From NCBI GenBank assembly GCA_000226015.1, contig JH154668.1, positions 1-51,862 of the forward strand: a DNA stretch of 51,862 nucleotides, read 5' to 3'. Of this stretch, positions 10,150 to 22,200 are shown in pieces. The translations under genes and the position numbers were made by a program. Source of the stretch: Mnemiopsis leidyi (taxonomy: Eukaryota > Ctenophora > Tentaculata > Lobata > Bolinopsidae). How positions within the stretch are numbered: the first letter of the stretch is position 1; the number at the start of each line of letters is the position of its first letter. The notes below the pieces were generated by a model that searched no databases, had not been told where the DNA came from, and saw nothing but the letters and a program-made list of their open reading frames with translations.

Positions 10150-13100
10150 CGAATCCTACACTCTACAGCTGCAGAGGAGCTTAATAAACTTAAAAACTTT
10201 ATAAAACGATTCATGTTTAGATCTTCCGATATCAAAATCTCAGAAATTAAAAATTCCAACTTAATTCTCGAACGTTATGTCAAGGACGATGCGAAGAAGT
10301 ATTCTGCGATATCGAAAAAGGAATGCTAGTCGATGAACTATGATCGACAGCTCTAAACTGAGGGAAGACTGTTAAAAGTTAAAACATTACAAAGTAATAA
10401 GTTTAATAATTGTGCAAGATCACGAACGAAAATTTTGCTATAACTTATAAGGAAACTTATAACTTATAAGGAAATATCGATAAGTGTTAAAATTGTTTTT
10501 CTACTCTCGGTCAGTGCAGTCCAGCATCCCAAGGACCCTTCTACTCTTCTAGACTTGCAATAATAATTATTAAACATTTTTCCTGCAGGCCGGCCAATGA
10601 GAAAATTACACGAGCGTTACCTTGGCAACCATTTATGCTAATCATACCATTTTCATTTCAAAGGGTAACAATGTCATTGTAGTCACGGTTATGTTTTCAA
10701 CTGGACCAATTAAAACACGTAATAAGTCGTTATTGTAACTACTGACTTCCTGTTATACAGAGCTGCATACTGTGCATTTAAATTAAGCTTGTGCATAATT
10801 AAGGAGCATGCTTATATAAACATTAAACGTGGACACCGCTTCTAAATTCCCATTGGGCAGACAGATCGTTAATGATAAAGATTAAGTTAAAACTAAATCT
10901 TAGGTAATTGACAAATTGGCAAATAGATCTAGATGTGTTCAATTAGATCTGTGTTTAAAGTAAAACTGAGCATGATTCAGCGGCCAAGTAGATGACTCAT
11001 GACTTAAATAATCGAATTAACTTAATTAATCGAATTAACTTAATTAATCGAATTAACTTTATCAACAATAGTAAAGGCGTGAACTTATCATAACAGCTTA
11101 GAAGAACGTTCCATGATAATGCAATTTTTGAAGGAAACATTTGAGTTAAATAGTAACTAATTAAAATTCACGAAACTTAAACTAACAGATTATTAGAACG
11201 TGTAAAACCCCATTACAATATAAGATAATAATGGTCAAAAGATCACGAGCTGAAGCAGATGGAGTACAGCGGAGAAGTTACTTATCTCATAAAGCAATCA
11301 ATGTCACGTGTCAAAACAATTTTGCGAAACCCCCTAACGAAGTAACGAGTAGCTTTTTCAATTTCATAGAAAATTGAGGTGCAGATAATAAGGAAGACTC
11401 TGGACTCAATGCAATCTTCAACAAAGAAGTATCTAAAGAGTGAAGGGGTTGAATTTCAATGTTCCTGATCATTTCATAGACTGAATAGAAAAAAATTATA
11501 CGAAGGCAGTCAACAGATCTTCAGGGTGTTAAACACAAAACTAAACAGCTGAACGACCACGGATATATAATTTTTTACTCCCAAATCACTTACACGGGAA
11601 ACACTATCAGCCCGCCATGGCTACACGCGCAACGCGCTCCCCATTGGTCAATCTAGCCTCACGTGACTCCTTGGTTGACCAATGAGAAACGCGCTGCTCT
11701 CCCATTCGCGAAGAAAGAACACGTGAAAATAATCGTAATCACCCATTGGTCAAGCAGTGGACAGTATGAAAGTTGGTTCCGCGACTGATAGTCGGCAATG
11801 TTTGTACGACTCCTTTCGTTTGGTCTCGTGTAATACACCGTGATGATCAGTCTCTTACGCATTTCAGATTCATTTGCTGTGCTATTTACAATACATTTTC
11901 ACCAGTCTTTGACGGATTCTTTGCTAGCCATTGCCGATTCTGTTATCGTTGACTTAAGTTTACGACTTCAAACTTGCTTGAGCCACTATGGCCAAAAAAA
12001 GCAATCTTTTTCGCTGTTTAACTGAAAATTTTGTCGAAACTAGCCTCGAACTGTGAAAAGATTTTTATTGAATCTCTAAAGCTGGCAAAGATCTTCTCTA
12101 CTCTGGCTGCGTGAGTAGTCAGTACTGGTTCTTGATATATTGGTTTCTAAGTAATATTGTAGGATTGTTGTATGTATAAGTATTGTAGATTGCAGTATTG
12201 GTATTCAGCGTTAGTCTAACGAAAAAGCAAAGGTAACGATTCATGTCTTCACCTGGAACCTACGATGGTTTTATTTGTATAATTTTTACTTAGATATTAG
12301 ATTAGTCCATCATACATGGAAGTTCAGTACAAAAGGTGTAAACTGTAATAAAGTAATATGTGGAGAGGATGAAGTGTTAAGATCCCTGCAAAACCTTGTA
12401 TAATAAACTGCTACTGTGAATACTATCTAGAAAAACTTATCTCGAGAGATCTCTAAGCCTAATATCAGAATATCTGGAGCAAACCTCAAAGTTAAATTTC
12501 CACGCCACAAATTCTTTACCACAGAACCAAGCAGTTAAAACATTAACCTTAAGCGTTTTCCATTTCCTACATACCAGTTTAAGAAATTAAGACATGGCCG
12601 CAAACACAATTTTGTTTAGTGGTTAATAATATCAATACTGGTTTTACATCTATTTGAACTTATATCTCCCGTTGTAGAGTCGCTTTTGTAAAGAAAAATC
12701 GAGGTAGAAGAGAAATTGCTCTAGAGTCTAGAAGAAAGAGAAAAAAAGAAAAGGATCCAAATCATGGCCATATCTTATGCACCGAAAAAAAGTAACTTAC
12801 AGCTAGTCATTAGTGACTAAACTTCTCCACCTTTAGCAGTTGGTTCTTAGTAATTTTTATGTCGGCACTTGGCTACACTCCTGATTTTCCTCTTCAAGCG
12901 GCTGGCAGAATTATTCTATCATTATTATCTCCCATCGTGACAAGATCTCGCCTTTCCATTATAATGGTTGGCTACTTCTTACAAACAGCTAGTACATCCG
13001 TAGTTATGTAGATTGTAGATCGCTTCAACTTTATTTTACTCCTAATATAGTATTATGATAATTGTCAATTACAATAATTCAATTCAAGATCTCTTTTATA

Positions 13101-14150
13101 GCAAAAAACTTTTCAATCAACAACACCGTATCAAATCACACGAATCATAGGCTACTGTAAATCTTTAAATCTTAGAGAAAGGATATGAAATGAAGGGACA
13201 CGCCGAAACAACAAAATATTTTCAGAGTAATAAGTCTTTGTTTCAATCAGACACCTGCCGATCAAGCGTCCGCTAATTCTGCCGAGGCTAACATTTATTC
13301 CTGGCCATCTGTCCACCGCTAGGTCCCATATCACGGAGGGCAATGATCTGGTGCACATCTATAATAAATGTTGCCAAATTTCTTATCAATGGCGATATAA
13401 AATTTAGTAGTTTTTCTAGAGTGTAACTTTTACCGGTGACCTTGAATGTCTTTCTCTAAGGCTACCTGGTCAGAATGGAATTGTTGTGCATGACTATTTG
13501 ATCACCACTATGATTAAGTCCAAATCTTGAAAATGGAGATGCATATCTTTTAAATTAAAACATCCTCCGGTCAGTATGATCGAGTCAGTAAGATCTAGTG
13601 TAATAGAAAGGTTTAAAGCAAATACAAGGATCAAGGTAGTTGGATGAAGCGAAATAGAAAACTAAGCAGATACAAAAAGTTTGCGAGGTAACCTAGATTC
13701 GGGATAAGATTTAAAATCGTGAATGGTGTATCTTTCTCTCCGTAGTGCCCTGACAGTAGTTTAATAAACAGGTCGGTAGAGAAACGTTGGACAGATGTTT
13801 TAATAAGGTAACTGTTTGCAGAGGCGCGAGTTCTGGAGAGGAGGGAGGAGTAGGTTCTTAAGTTGGAGAAAGCCAACTTGAACCTTCAAATCTTTTAAAT
13901 TAAAATTTCGATTCAATACACATGACCATGGTTATAATGAGAAAGGCAACAGATCGCTTAAAATTGGCCCTAATTATCAAATTAGGATTAACGTTGCCTT
14001 GGACTTGGAGAAATTATAATTATCTTTTTGTGTTTCCTTTAATGCGTGTTTCTGTTAATGCTCCTTTAGGTAGCCTAAGTCCCTTTAACTCTGTAAGCAA
14101 GTTTAAGCGGCAGCCTAGTAACTTAAATTTAAGTTGTTATTACAGTATTA
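10150..14150. other. Long non-coding stretch
   Basis: No gene could be supported. Small items are an 18-bp repeat (ATCGAATTAACTTAATTA, three copies, 11011-11058), a CCAAT/E-box cluster at 11640-11760, and a minus-strand ORF at 13631-13876 that starts at a non-ATG codon and has no recognisable motifs. The rest is AT-rich. Confidence 0.3.
11640..11760. promoter_or_regulatory. CCAAT/E-box cluster, promoter-like
   Basis: Within 120 bp there are four CCAAT or ATTGG boxes (CCATTGGTC twice, GACCAATG, CCAAT contexts) and two CACGTG E-boxes (about 11659 and 11720), with locally raised GC. Such clusters are typical of proximal promoters. No neighbouring first exon could be identified on either strand, so direction is unknown. 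Confidence 0.3.
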
Positions 14151-14152
14151 CG

Positions 14153-14166
14153 GTTCCCATAGCAAC
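14153..14166. promoter_or_regulatory. Strict RFX X-box (GTTCCCATAGCAAC)
   Basis: The 14-mer fits the palindromic consensus GTHNYY-AT-RRNAAC at every position. RFX factors use this site, notably upstream of ciliary genes. It lies 20 bp upstream of an ATG (14187) that opens a 36-codon plus-strand ORF. Confidence 0.5.
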
Positions 14167-14186
14167 GAGGAGTGGCGGTTCCGACT

Positions 14187-14297
14187 ATGTCGAAAAATCG
14201 TGAAAAACCTCTTCCTTGCTCTGTTGCTAGCTTGTTGGCAACCACGTACTTAAGTCAGGCAGAAGATCGAATGGGAGCTCAGCGTTCGTCCTCCTGA
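14187..14297 (+). CDS. Hypothetical short ORF downstream of X-box
   Basis: A 36-aa ORF runs from ATG to TGA and begins MSKNREKPLPCSVASLLATT. Its only support is position directly downstream of a strict X-box. It may be the first exon of a longer gene; no clear donor or following exon was found. Treat as speculative. Confidence 0.2.
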   Translation: MSKNREKPLPCSVASLLATTYLSQAEDRMGAQRSSS

Positions 14298-14299
14298 CC

Positions 14300-17206
14300 G
14301 ATACGGCGATACTCATGTTGGCAACCAGGCAACCACTTGACAAAGATGCAACACCGTGCTTTGATGTTTACTATTACGCGGTATCACTTTATTATGATAT
14401 TCAATCGTTATTATTAATCGTTATTATTCGACAAAAATATCAGTCAAAAATAGGGGTTTTCATCGACTCAATAAGTTCATCTGACCGAAATTTCATGTCT
14501 TGTTGAGCGATCACTGCTCAGTCGCAACATCTACATCTGCTAGAAGTAAGTAAGATTAAGAAAAGTTATTTTTTCCCGTATCTTGCCATTTGGGCCCGTT
14601 TTGTGCGATACGTTTTGTGCACGTGCACAAAAAGTACAAAACAAGTATAAAATTATAAAATGTTAGTAGAAATGGGATAAATCCTCTTCTCGCTTGAAGT
14701 GCATATTATTGTTATTGCCACTTATTTGATCAATTGCATATTTGCTTTTTTTTATTTATTTATCAGGATTCACGTACCTATAATTTAGCATTCCCAATTT
14801 TGAATGTCGTGCTCGTTTATTCTATACTGAAACTAGAAAATTTAGTTTCCTTCGATTCGAAGCTCCCAGGTGTCCTAGATTACAACTACAAGAGATTTCG
14901 AGTTAACTTGAAATGTTCCAAAGTTTTCAGATAGCGTTACAGAATAGCAGAATGCACCATAATGGCTCCAGCGTATTACATCGGTCTGGATGTCCCTAGA
15001 AATTTCATGTGCTGAGAAAGACAGCCATCAAAGTTTAGATAAGCGAATTTTTCGCGAACCTATTTTAAATATCATTCAATTTTGTGTATTTGAATCTTCA
15101 AGTTCATGTAAATGTTTCCGTTACAATTTAAAAAATGATTTAAAATGGCACCCTCACTTTTATTTCAATTAAACCTGTATAGTGTATAGTATACACTGTA
15201 TACCCACTAAACGGGTTAGTGTTTAGGTTAACTTTCTTACCTGTGTCGTTACAGCTTTAGCTGCTGTATATTTATAGACCTTTAAGAATAGAATTAGACT
15301 GATGTAAGATTATACTACTGTGCTTAATATGAAGACTCGAGAATCGAGATGACCGTAGTGATAACAATTTTCATCACTACGGAGCTAATTTGCTTACCAA
15401 TTAACGTGTCACAAGTAGACAAAAGGTTTACCCGGGAAACTGGGAAAGCGGACCAACTGATCCTAACTCAATATCCAATCGTCATTGCTTACATTGCTTA
15501 CGTGCACCAAAGGGTCCACCTTTACCACAGTTTGACAATTTGTCATCAAACCGATACCAACTTTATTAAGCATTGATGTTTTTCTTTTCAATGCAAAAAT
15601 ATTTGTGCAATAAGATAGCAAAATATTGCTTATATCAGCCTGGAGCTAACACTTAACTCCTTTATTGTTTCTAAGAAACAGAATAGCCCCGAAACATCTT
15701 AACTATACATAGTTCAAGAGTCAAGACGATCTATCTTAAGTGAAACTTTAATTAGTTTTTAATAATTTAATTAGAACAAGTCCCTTGAGTCTAAATCGAA
15801 TTACCACGACTGAAATAAAGGTGTGGCACATAACACATTGTAGATGTTATTATATTAATAGAAGAGAAGAGCTATAGACACATAGACTTTCTGTCATTCT
15901 GTGATCAGCGGGTCAGTAAGTTATATTTTAAACAAGCCAGAAGGTCTATTCTGATGGATTTAATGATTAGACTCCAGCAAATGTGACTCTTTTACCTGAA
16001 GCTAATCAGAAGATATTAAACGTTCTTTAAGTTTAACAAGATCATCTATAGGGAGTCGGAAACAGTTCACGACTTCGGTAGACTGGAAGAAACAACGTAC
16101 AAATAAACACCGTGCATCCTCGCAACTTCTAAACGAGTCTAGAGGCATTCTGATCTGATAAATGAGCTGTCGAATCAGTCGTGTAAATGTTGGTGATGAG
16201 GAGCTATCCGACCAGGTGCTCCCCAATGGAGCTGTAACTGCTGTTCTAGCTAGCTCAGTCCTGTTTGTGCTCGGATCCTCACGTGCTTTCGGATCTCTCA
16301 CCTGATTGGTTCGTTGGGATTTGTTCGGCTTTCTCATTGGTTGTGATGGGATTTCGTGGTCCTTGTCACATGGTCGGTACCGTTTAGTTATAAACGCCGC
16401 TCCCTAGGCTCAACATGTCCCAGGCATGTCAAAATGCGCCTTATGTTTTAGAATGCTATTGTTACATTACGATTACATCATGATGTTTGTAATGAAGGAC
16501 AATCACGTGAACAAAATGATATGTCGTAATATCGGTTCCAGTACGCTGTTCTCGATAACTCGATGAAGATACTTATTTTGGTGACTTTAGACTTTTAGAG
16601 GGGTTTACCGTTAAAGCCGAATAATGCCAGGGGTGCAACAGGTGCAAGTGCACCAAGCACTCCCATGTGATTCGAGGGTGCATTTAGGGCCATAGAAAAT
16701 ATATCACACTAAATAATCTAAAATACTATTAGATAGCAATATAGGAGCATTTGTTACTGTTGTGAGGTCTACAATCTTTCTCCTCAAATAAGTCTTTACA
16801 TTACAACTCCAATTTTTGTTAATTTGTACTGCCCAGTCCCAGAGGGAAAATAATACTAGAAATTGTGGTTCGGAAGAGAGGATGATTCATAAAGAGCTTA
16901 AATTTGTGTTGACCAATCTTCATGTTGCTACGGCGTGACCAATCTTTAGTATATCCCAGCTTATCCCACCGTCTGCTGACCTCCTTCGCCGTTTAGCAGA
17001 AGAAACTAGACACTAGGCCTAGAAGGCAGTTAGAGTGATCTATGAAACAAATTTGGGGATGAACTGCCATGCTGCCCTTCGTATAACTATTGTTTCTATT
17101 TCAGTATTTTCAAGATAAACTGCTAGTTGCCCTTCGTATATTGTATCTATAATTTAGCGATTGTCAAGATAAAATTTTAGTAACGCTTATTAATCTATTT
17201 CACGCC
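14300..17206. other. Non-coding stretch with one weak ORF and a promoter-like cluster
   Basis: A minus-strand ORF of 111 codons starts at ATG 16337 and ends at 16002. It is hydrophilic and Arg/Ser-rich, with no recognised domain. The same area (16275-16400) holds an E-box, several ATTGG boxes and TTATAAAC at about 16388, which would suit a plus-strand promoter as well. A 54-bp imperfect tandem duplication lies at about 17060-17169. Around 14575-14650 there is a sequence whose inverted copy occurs at about 31570-31640. Confidence 0.3.
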
Positions 17207-17208
17207 TA

Positions 17209-17842
17209 CCTTACTCGGAATTATTATAACCGGGATTAAGTTTAGGGCATTTTCGCCATATTGTCCCCGGTTGTTAATAAGTTAATAAACCCGCCGACTC
17301 AGCAACTAGGGTTCCCAAGGGATATGTGTTCACATTTTTAAGTTTTAAAAGTTGTCTTATATTCACTTGAGAAAACTATTGCGACACTTGTTGTTGTTTT
17401 TCCGATTTCATTGGTTCAAATTGCAAAAAATCACCTTTCTGCTCAGTTCTATCCAAAGTAGAAATATCTTCATTATCAAATCTAATTGAAATATGTCAAA
17501 TTGTTATTTCTTAGATAATGACCTCCTATCTACGCAACGAAATAGGACTCCAAGTAGAAATAACAGTTTAATTGAGTATTTTATGCAACCAGTACTATTT
17601 TAATATTTTATCAATAATGAGCGGTAATTCTACTTCTTTCCCAAATAATAATAATAAAATTGGGGAATTTTGTATCTCATAAGAAAATTTTTGAATTTTG
17701 AAATTTAGTAGATTCAGTAAAATTTTATAAACTTTATAAAGGTTGAAAACCAGTTAAATGACGACCGCGGGAATGCCATATTTTTCCTGAACAATATTTT
17801 CCCCGGTCGTTAATAAACCCGCCGTAACAATCCCGAGTAAGG
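17209..17842. mobile_element. TA-flanked MITE (mariner-like), 634 bp
   Basis: The ends CCTTACTCGG (17209-17218) and CCGAGTAAGG (17833-17842) are exact inverted repeats flanked by TA dinucleotides, the target duplication of Tc1/mariner elements. Imperfect similarity continues inward. An internal direct repeat carries GTTAATAAACCCGCCG (about 17278 and 17810). There is no transposase ORF. Confidence 0.6.
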
Positions 17843-17844
17843 TA

Positions 17845-19258
17845 TCTGTTGATATTTTTCTGTAGACACTTTTATTTTAATAATGTTAGTACTTTCAACA
17901 CTACTACTTAAACAGACAGCGCGCATAAACAGACAGGGTTCATATTTAAACTGGTGGTTTTATAACAACTTGTAAATATGTAGCATTGGTTTCAATAAGT
18001 TCGTCGCGTATAGCTTAAGTAGTAACATTATGTAATTGTAAAAGTTTATGAAATAAAATTGCTATACGTTACCATTATTAAGCATTACATTTACATGTTT
18101 AGTGTGAACACAAATATTTACAAGATGAGTGAAATATTAGAGTAATTTCACATTATACTTTAAATATGTGCGTGACGACATTCAAAAACTGACGACAAAG
18201 TCCTTACTCTTCGCACCAAGCATTGGTATCATTAAAGCATTAAGTTACGATGGTCAATACTGATATGAAGGTACCGAAAGATGATTAAAATAATTGTAAG
18301 ATGATCTAGCTTGTTAGACTTTTACTTTTAATATGTCTGGTTCCCCCACTTTTCAAGTGATTGATTCAAAATAAAACATAACTTAGCTGGTTAAATCAAA
18401 TTGGACTTAAATTTCACATTCAATTTCACATTCCAGCTAAAGCACGACTTAAACTTATCCGTAAATCAATGAAACCGTTCAAATTCCACACATAATCCCT
18501 CTACAAAACTGGGTCGACTTCTATCTATAGGGACCATGGTTGTACATGCTCCCCGCTTTGGTCATGTCGAAACCACTCTGATAACATAAGCAAAAAATAT
18601 CTCAGTTTTAATGAAATGTTCAAACTGTTGCAACTTATCATCTTCCTGTTAGATAGTTAGATTTCACTCATTATTCCTGAGAAAACGAGCTCGTTTCATC
18701 CCTGAAAGTTGGATTGGCTTTGGAATGAAAAGTGCATTCTACAAAATCGTTGTCTGCATGAATGGAACTATAAGCTTATAAGGTGTGTAGGCATAATCAT
18801 TACAACTCGTTGTACATTGTTCTCGGAAAGTTCAACAGGTATAACACCCATTATCTTCTGGCTTGAATTATTTGTTTAACAGTAGTGTTGAAACTTTAAA
18901 GTATTAAACTTTTAAAAAAGTATTAAACTTTTAAAAAAGTTTTAATACTTTATATACATTACTTTTATGCAAATAATTTTAGCCAGAAGATGAGAAGATG
19001 GTGTAATACTTATTGAAATATTGCACAACAGTGTCTAATTTGTTATGATGAAGATGCTTCAGCTTACATATCTTATAGTCCTATTCATAACAAAGATAAG
19101 TTCAGCTTAATTAGGGATTAATCTTCCCGTTAGAATTATAGAGTTTGTGTAAATCGATCAAACTATTCGTTAAAAAACCAGATTCAATGACCCTCGCTCT
19201 CAATGAAATTGTCTGTAAATTCCCCTCACATTTATTGGGCTCCAATTTCATCAGCTTT
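17845..19258. other. Non-coding stretch downstream of the 418-aa gene
   Basis: A degenerate relative of the 28181-28386 repeat family occurs at about 18105-18215. A short palindromic tandem of AAAGTATTAAACTTTTAAAA lies at about 18898-18950. No gene is visible; the end nearest 19258 should contain the 3' UTR of the next gene. Confidence 0.35.
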
Positions 19259-22200
19259 CTATTCTTTCTTTTTCCACGTCTTTTTAGGCGCTGGTTTACT
19301 CGTATCTTCAGCTGGTGGAGCACCGAAAGCTCCCAACTTAAGTTTTCCCACTTTTGGCTTTTGTTTAACGACTTCTTTAGGTTCCTCTTGATCGAACTGA
19401 AATTTTAGGAATATTCTCAATTTCAGGTTAAATAAGTCTGATCTAGCCATCTAGGTGTTACTGCAATATATCAAGGTTAAAATGAGGTTTAATCATTATA
19501 CATGAGTAATTCCTGCAACCTCTGCAGATATTCTTGAAACCAGAACTTTTCCTGTCGGGGGTTTCCAAAAGTGCAATGAAATTTCATTCCTCATCGTAAA
19601 TAAATTTTGCACTATGCCAAAATTTGGCAGGATTTGGTCTGAGTTCCTCGGTTCAAGACTTCGAAGTTTCATTTTATAGGTAGTTGTGGACTTTGTGTCA
19701 AAAAAGAGGTAAACGTGGAAATGCTCCCGTTTATCAACTTATCTAGCAGATTATGATTTACGTACCCCGCTCCATTTCAGTTTGCCAACTTCTTTGGTGT
19801 GAGGTCCCTCTTCCTTTGGCCCGAACTCCGGTATCTTTAACTTCCCTACGTCTCTGAACTTCTTTTCCTCCTTAGGTAGGTCCCATTTCACTTTGCCTAG
19901 GAAGATACTGTTTAGGTTCTTGCTCAAAGAAACAACAACTTGGAAAAGTTTACTAAAATACGAAAAGATAACTAAGTTTCCAAAATATTATGTTTGCAAT
20001 AAAGATCATGCAAGTTAAGATATTCATTTTCATCGTGTTTTTTTCCTAAGTTTTCACACAAAACACTTCTTATTATACCAACCACAACTCCAGTCTTTTC
20101 CGTCTTTCGGTGCCTCAGTTCCCTTCTTGCCTTTCTCCTCTGCCTTCTTCTGGGCTTCTCTGTTCTTTTTGACATGCTCATCGTCCTCCTTGTCCTTGTT
20201 TTTGATTGGTTCTGTAAAAGTTTACCAACGTCATCGTTATGTTAAATTTAAGGTATGCACTATCAATGCACACCTCTGGGAGTCGAGCTTGCTCGAAATG
20301 AGGACCTGAAAAAAGGTTCCCTCCCAACTTGACACCAGACATGCACTATAATAGTCTATACTACTTTGGTTAGACCAGGACCCAGGTTTCACCGCTTTAA
20401 AACGGTAATGGTATACATCTTGTCTTCTGAACATCAGTCTTCTGGACATCAGAATTCAATAAAGAAATGAGGAATATAGCTTTCGTTTCTCCAGTTTAAC
20501 TAATAACTTACTGTTCTCCTTGTCTTCGTGAACAATATGGGGAACCAAGGAAGGGATGTCGATGGCTTCAGCGAATACTCCGTACTTGTACAGGATCATG
20601 ATTGCGTATGTTGGGTTAGCTTCAATCTCCCTGGGGTTAACGATTTTGTCACATTGTTTAGATTTTGTAGAGCAACTTGAACATATGCTAACTTTCAAGT
20701 CGTAGTTGCAAGAATGCAAAATTTTTCGAAGAGATTTAAGATTTCAGGAGATCTTGAGATTATCTTGTAAACAAAAGTTCGTCATAATTATAAATTTCGC
20801 GAAAAACTTCAACCGTAGGGGCAAAAGTAGAAGCATATAGTCGAAAGTCGAAGCATGAATTAAAAGAAATCGATAAACATCTCGCAATCATTAAACTTTC
20901 GTTTTGCATAACTATAATTCTCTCCCGAAACGTTTAGTTCTTCACCGCAGGTTATACTAAGTAGTTTAGTCAGTGTTTAGTTAGTGTCAGTACTTACTGT
21001 AGAATCTTGATCTGCAGTTCTGGATCCTTGATATAAAAGCTTATGTATAGTTTAATGTGCTCTTGGTCATATTTGTCGGTGTTAAGGATCGTTATCCTGT
21101 CGCCCTTGATGATCCCTCGTAGAATGAAAAGTTCTCCCGTGAGCTGAGGTATGTGATTTCATGTTAGTGATAGGGTGAGCGTCGTCAGTCAATTACTCTT
21201 AACTCTACTATAGAAAATCAGCAGTTCTTTTTTGGACACATCTTGATCAATATTTGTTATTTTATAGCCGTCAAGAGCGATTCAGTGTGTTTTACTTCTC
21301 ATGTTTCATATGCATATAAATTTTAGTTTTTATATTTTTCAGTACTAAACTACCAAGCGATTAGTGTCTGTGTGGTCTATAAAAGGACATTTTTGTCAGC
21401 AAGTTCTTACCGGATGAGGGAAAGCAATGACAAACTGTCTGCCTCCGTCAGCGTGGTCTGCTTGGTAAACGATCGTGTAGGGAGCTCCCTCCGGTGCCGA
21501 AAGTTCTTTCTGATCCCAGAAAATTCTGTGGAGTGTGGAGATGATACTTGATGTAGTCAATTGTAGGGAGTTGAATAGCTGGACAGATATTGTGGTCGGG
21601 GTGGAATTAAATAACTCACAAAATCAGAACTGTGATTTTTATTCACTCCTCAGATTTTGAAAGATTATCGATATTCTGAATAAGTTTTTACATTCTGAGA
21701 CTTCCCTATTATTGGGTTGTACTTGCGTGTTGGATGATAACTGTTACATTTTTCGACCTGACACTTGATTCTTGTCAGTTACAGATCTTGTCTCGTCGTT
21801 GTTATAGCGAGCTGCCTAACAAAACTCGTGCCTATATATATCAGGCACGTGCATATATCTACCAGGCTTATGCCTATATCTATCAGGCACGTGTTCAATG
21901 TTTCATCGTCTCAACCAACGTGGAACTCCACAGTCAGAGTGTTGGACTCAAGACGTGTCACGTCTTTTTAATTGCATACTTTTGATATTTGATACAAAAC
22001 TAGGTGAGATGCTGTTAAGAAGACTTGTAAATGTGACAGTGTAACATTGTAACAGACTAAGAGCACACATTCGTACGCAGCACGGTCGAGGTGAAACTTC
22101 CTGATACTGCTGCGTAGAAAAAAATGCTGTACTATTTTACCCCTTACATAATACTAGTACTATTATGTACTACTCGGACTCCGACCAGATGCAAAGGGAG

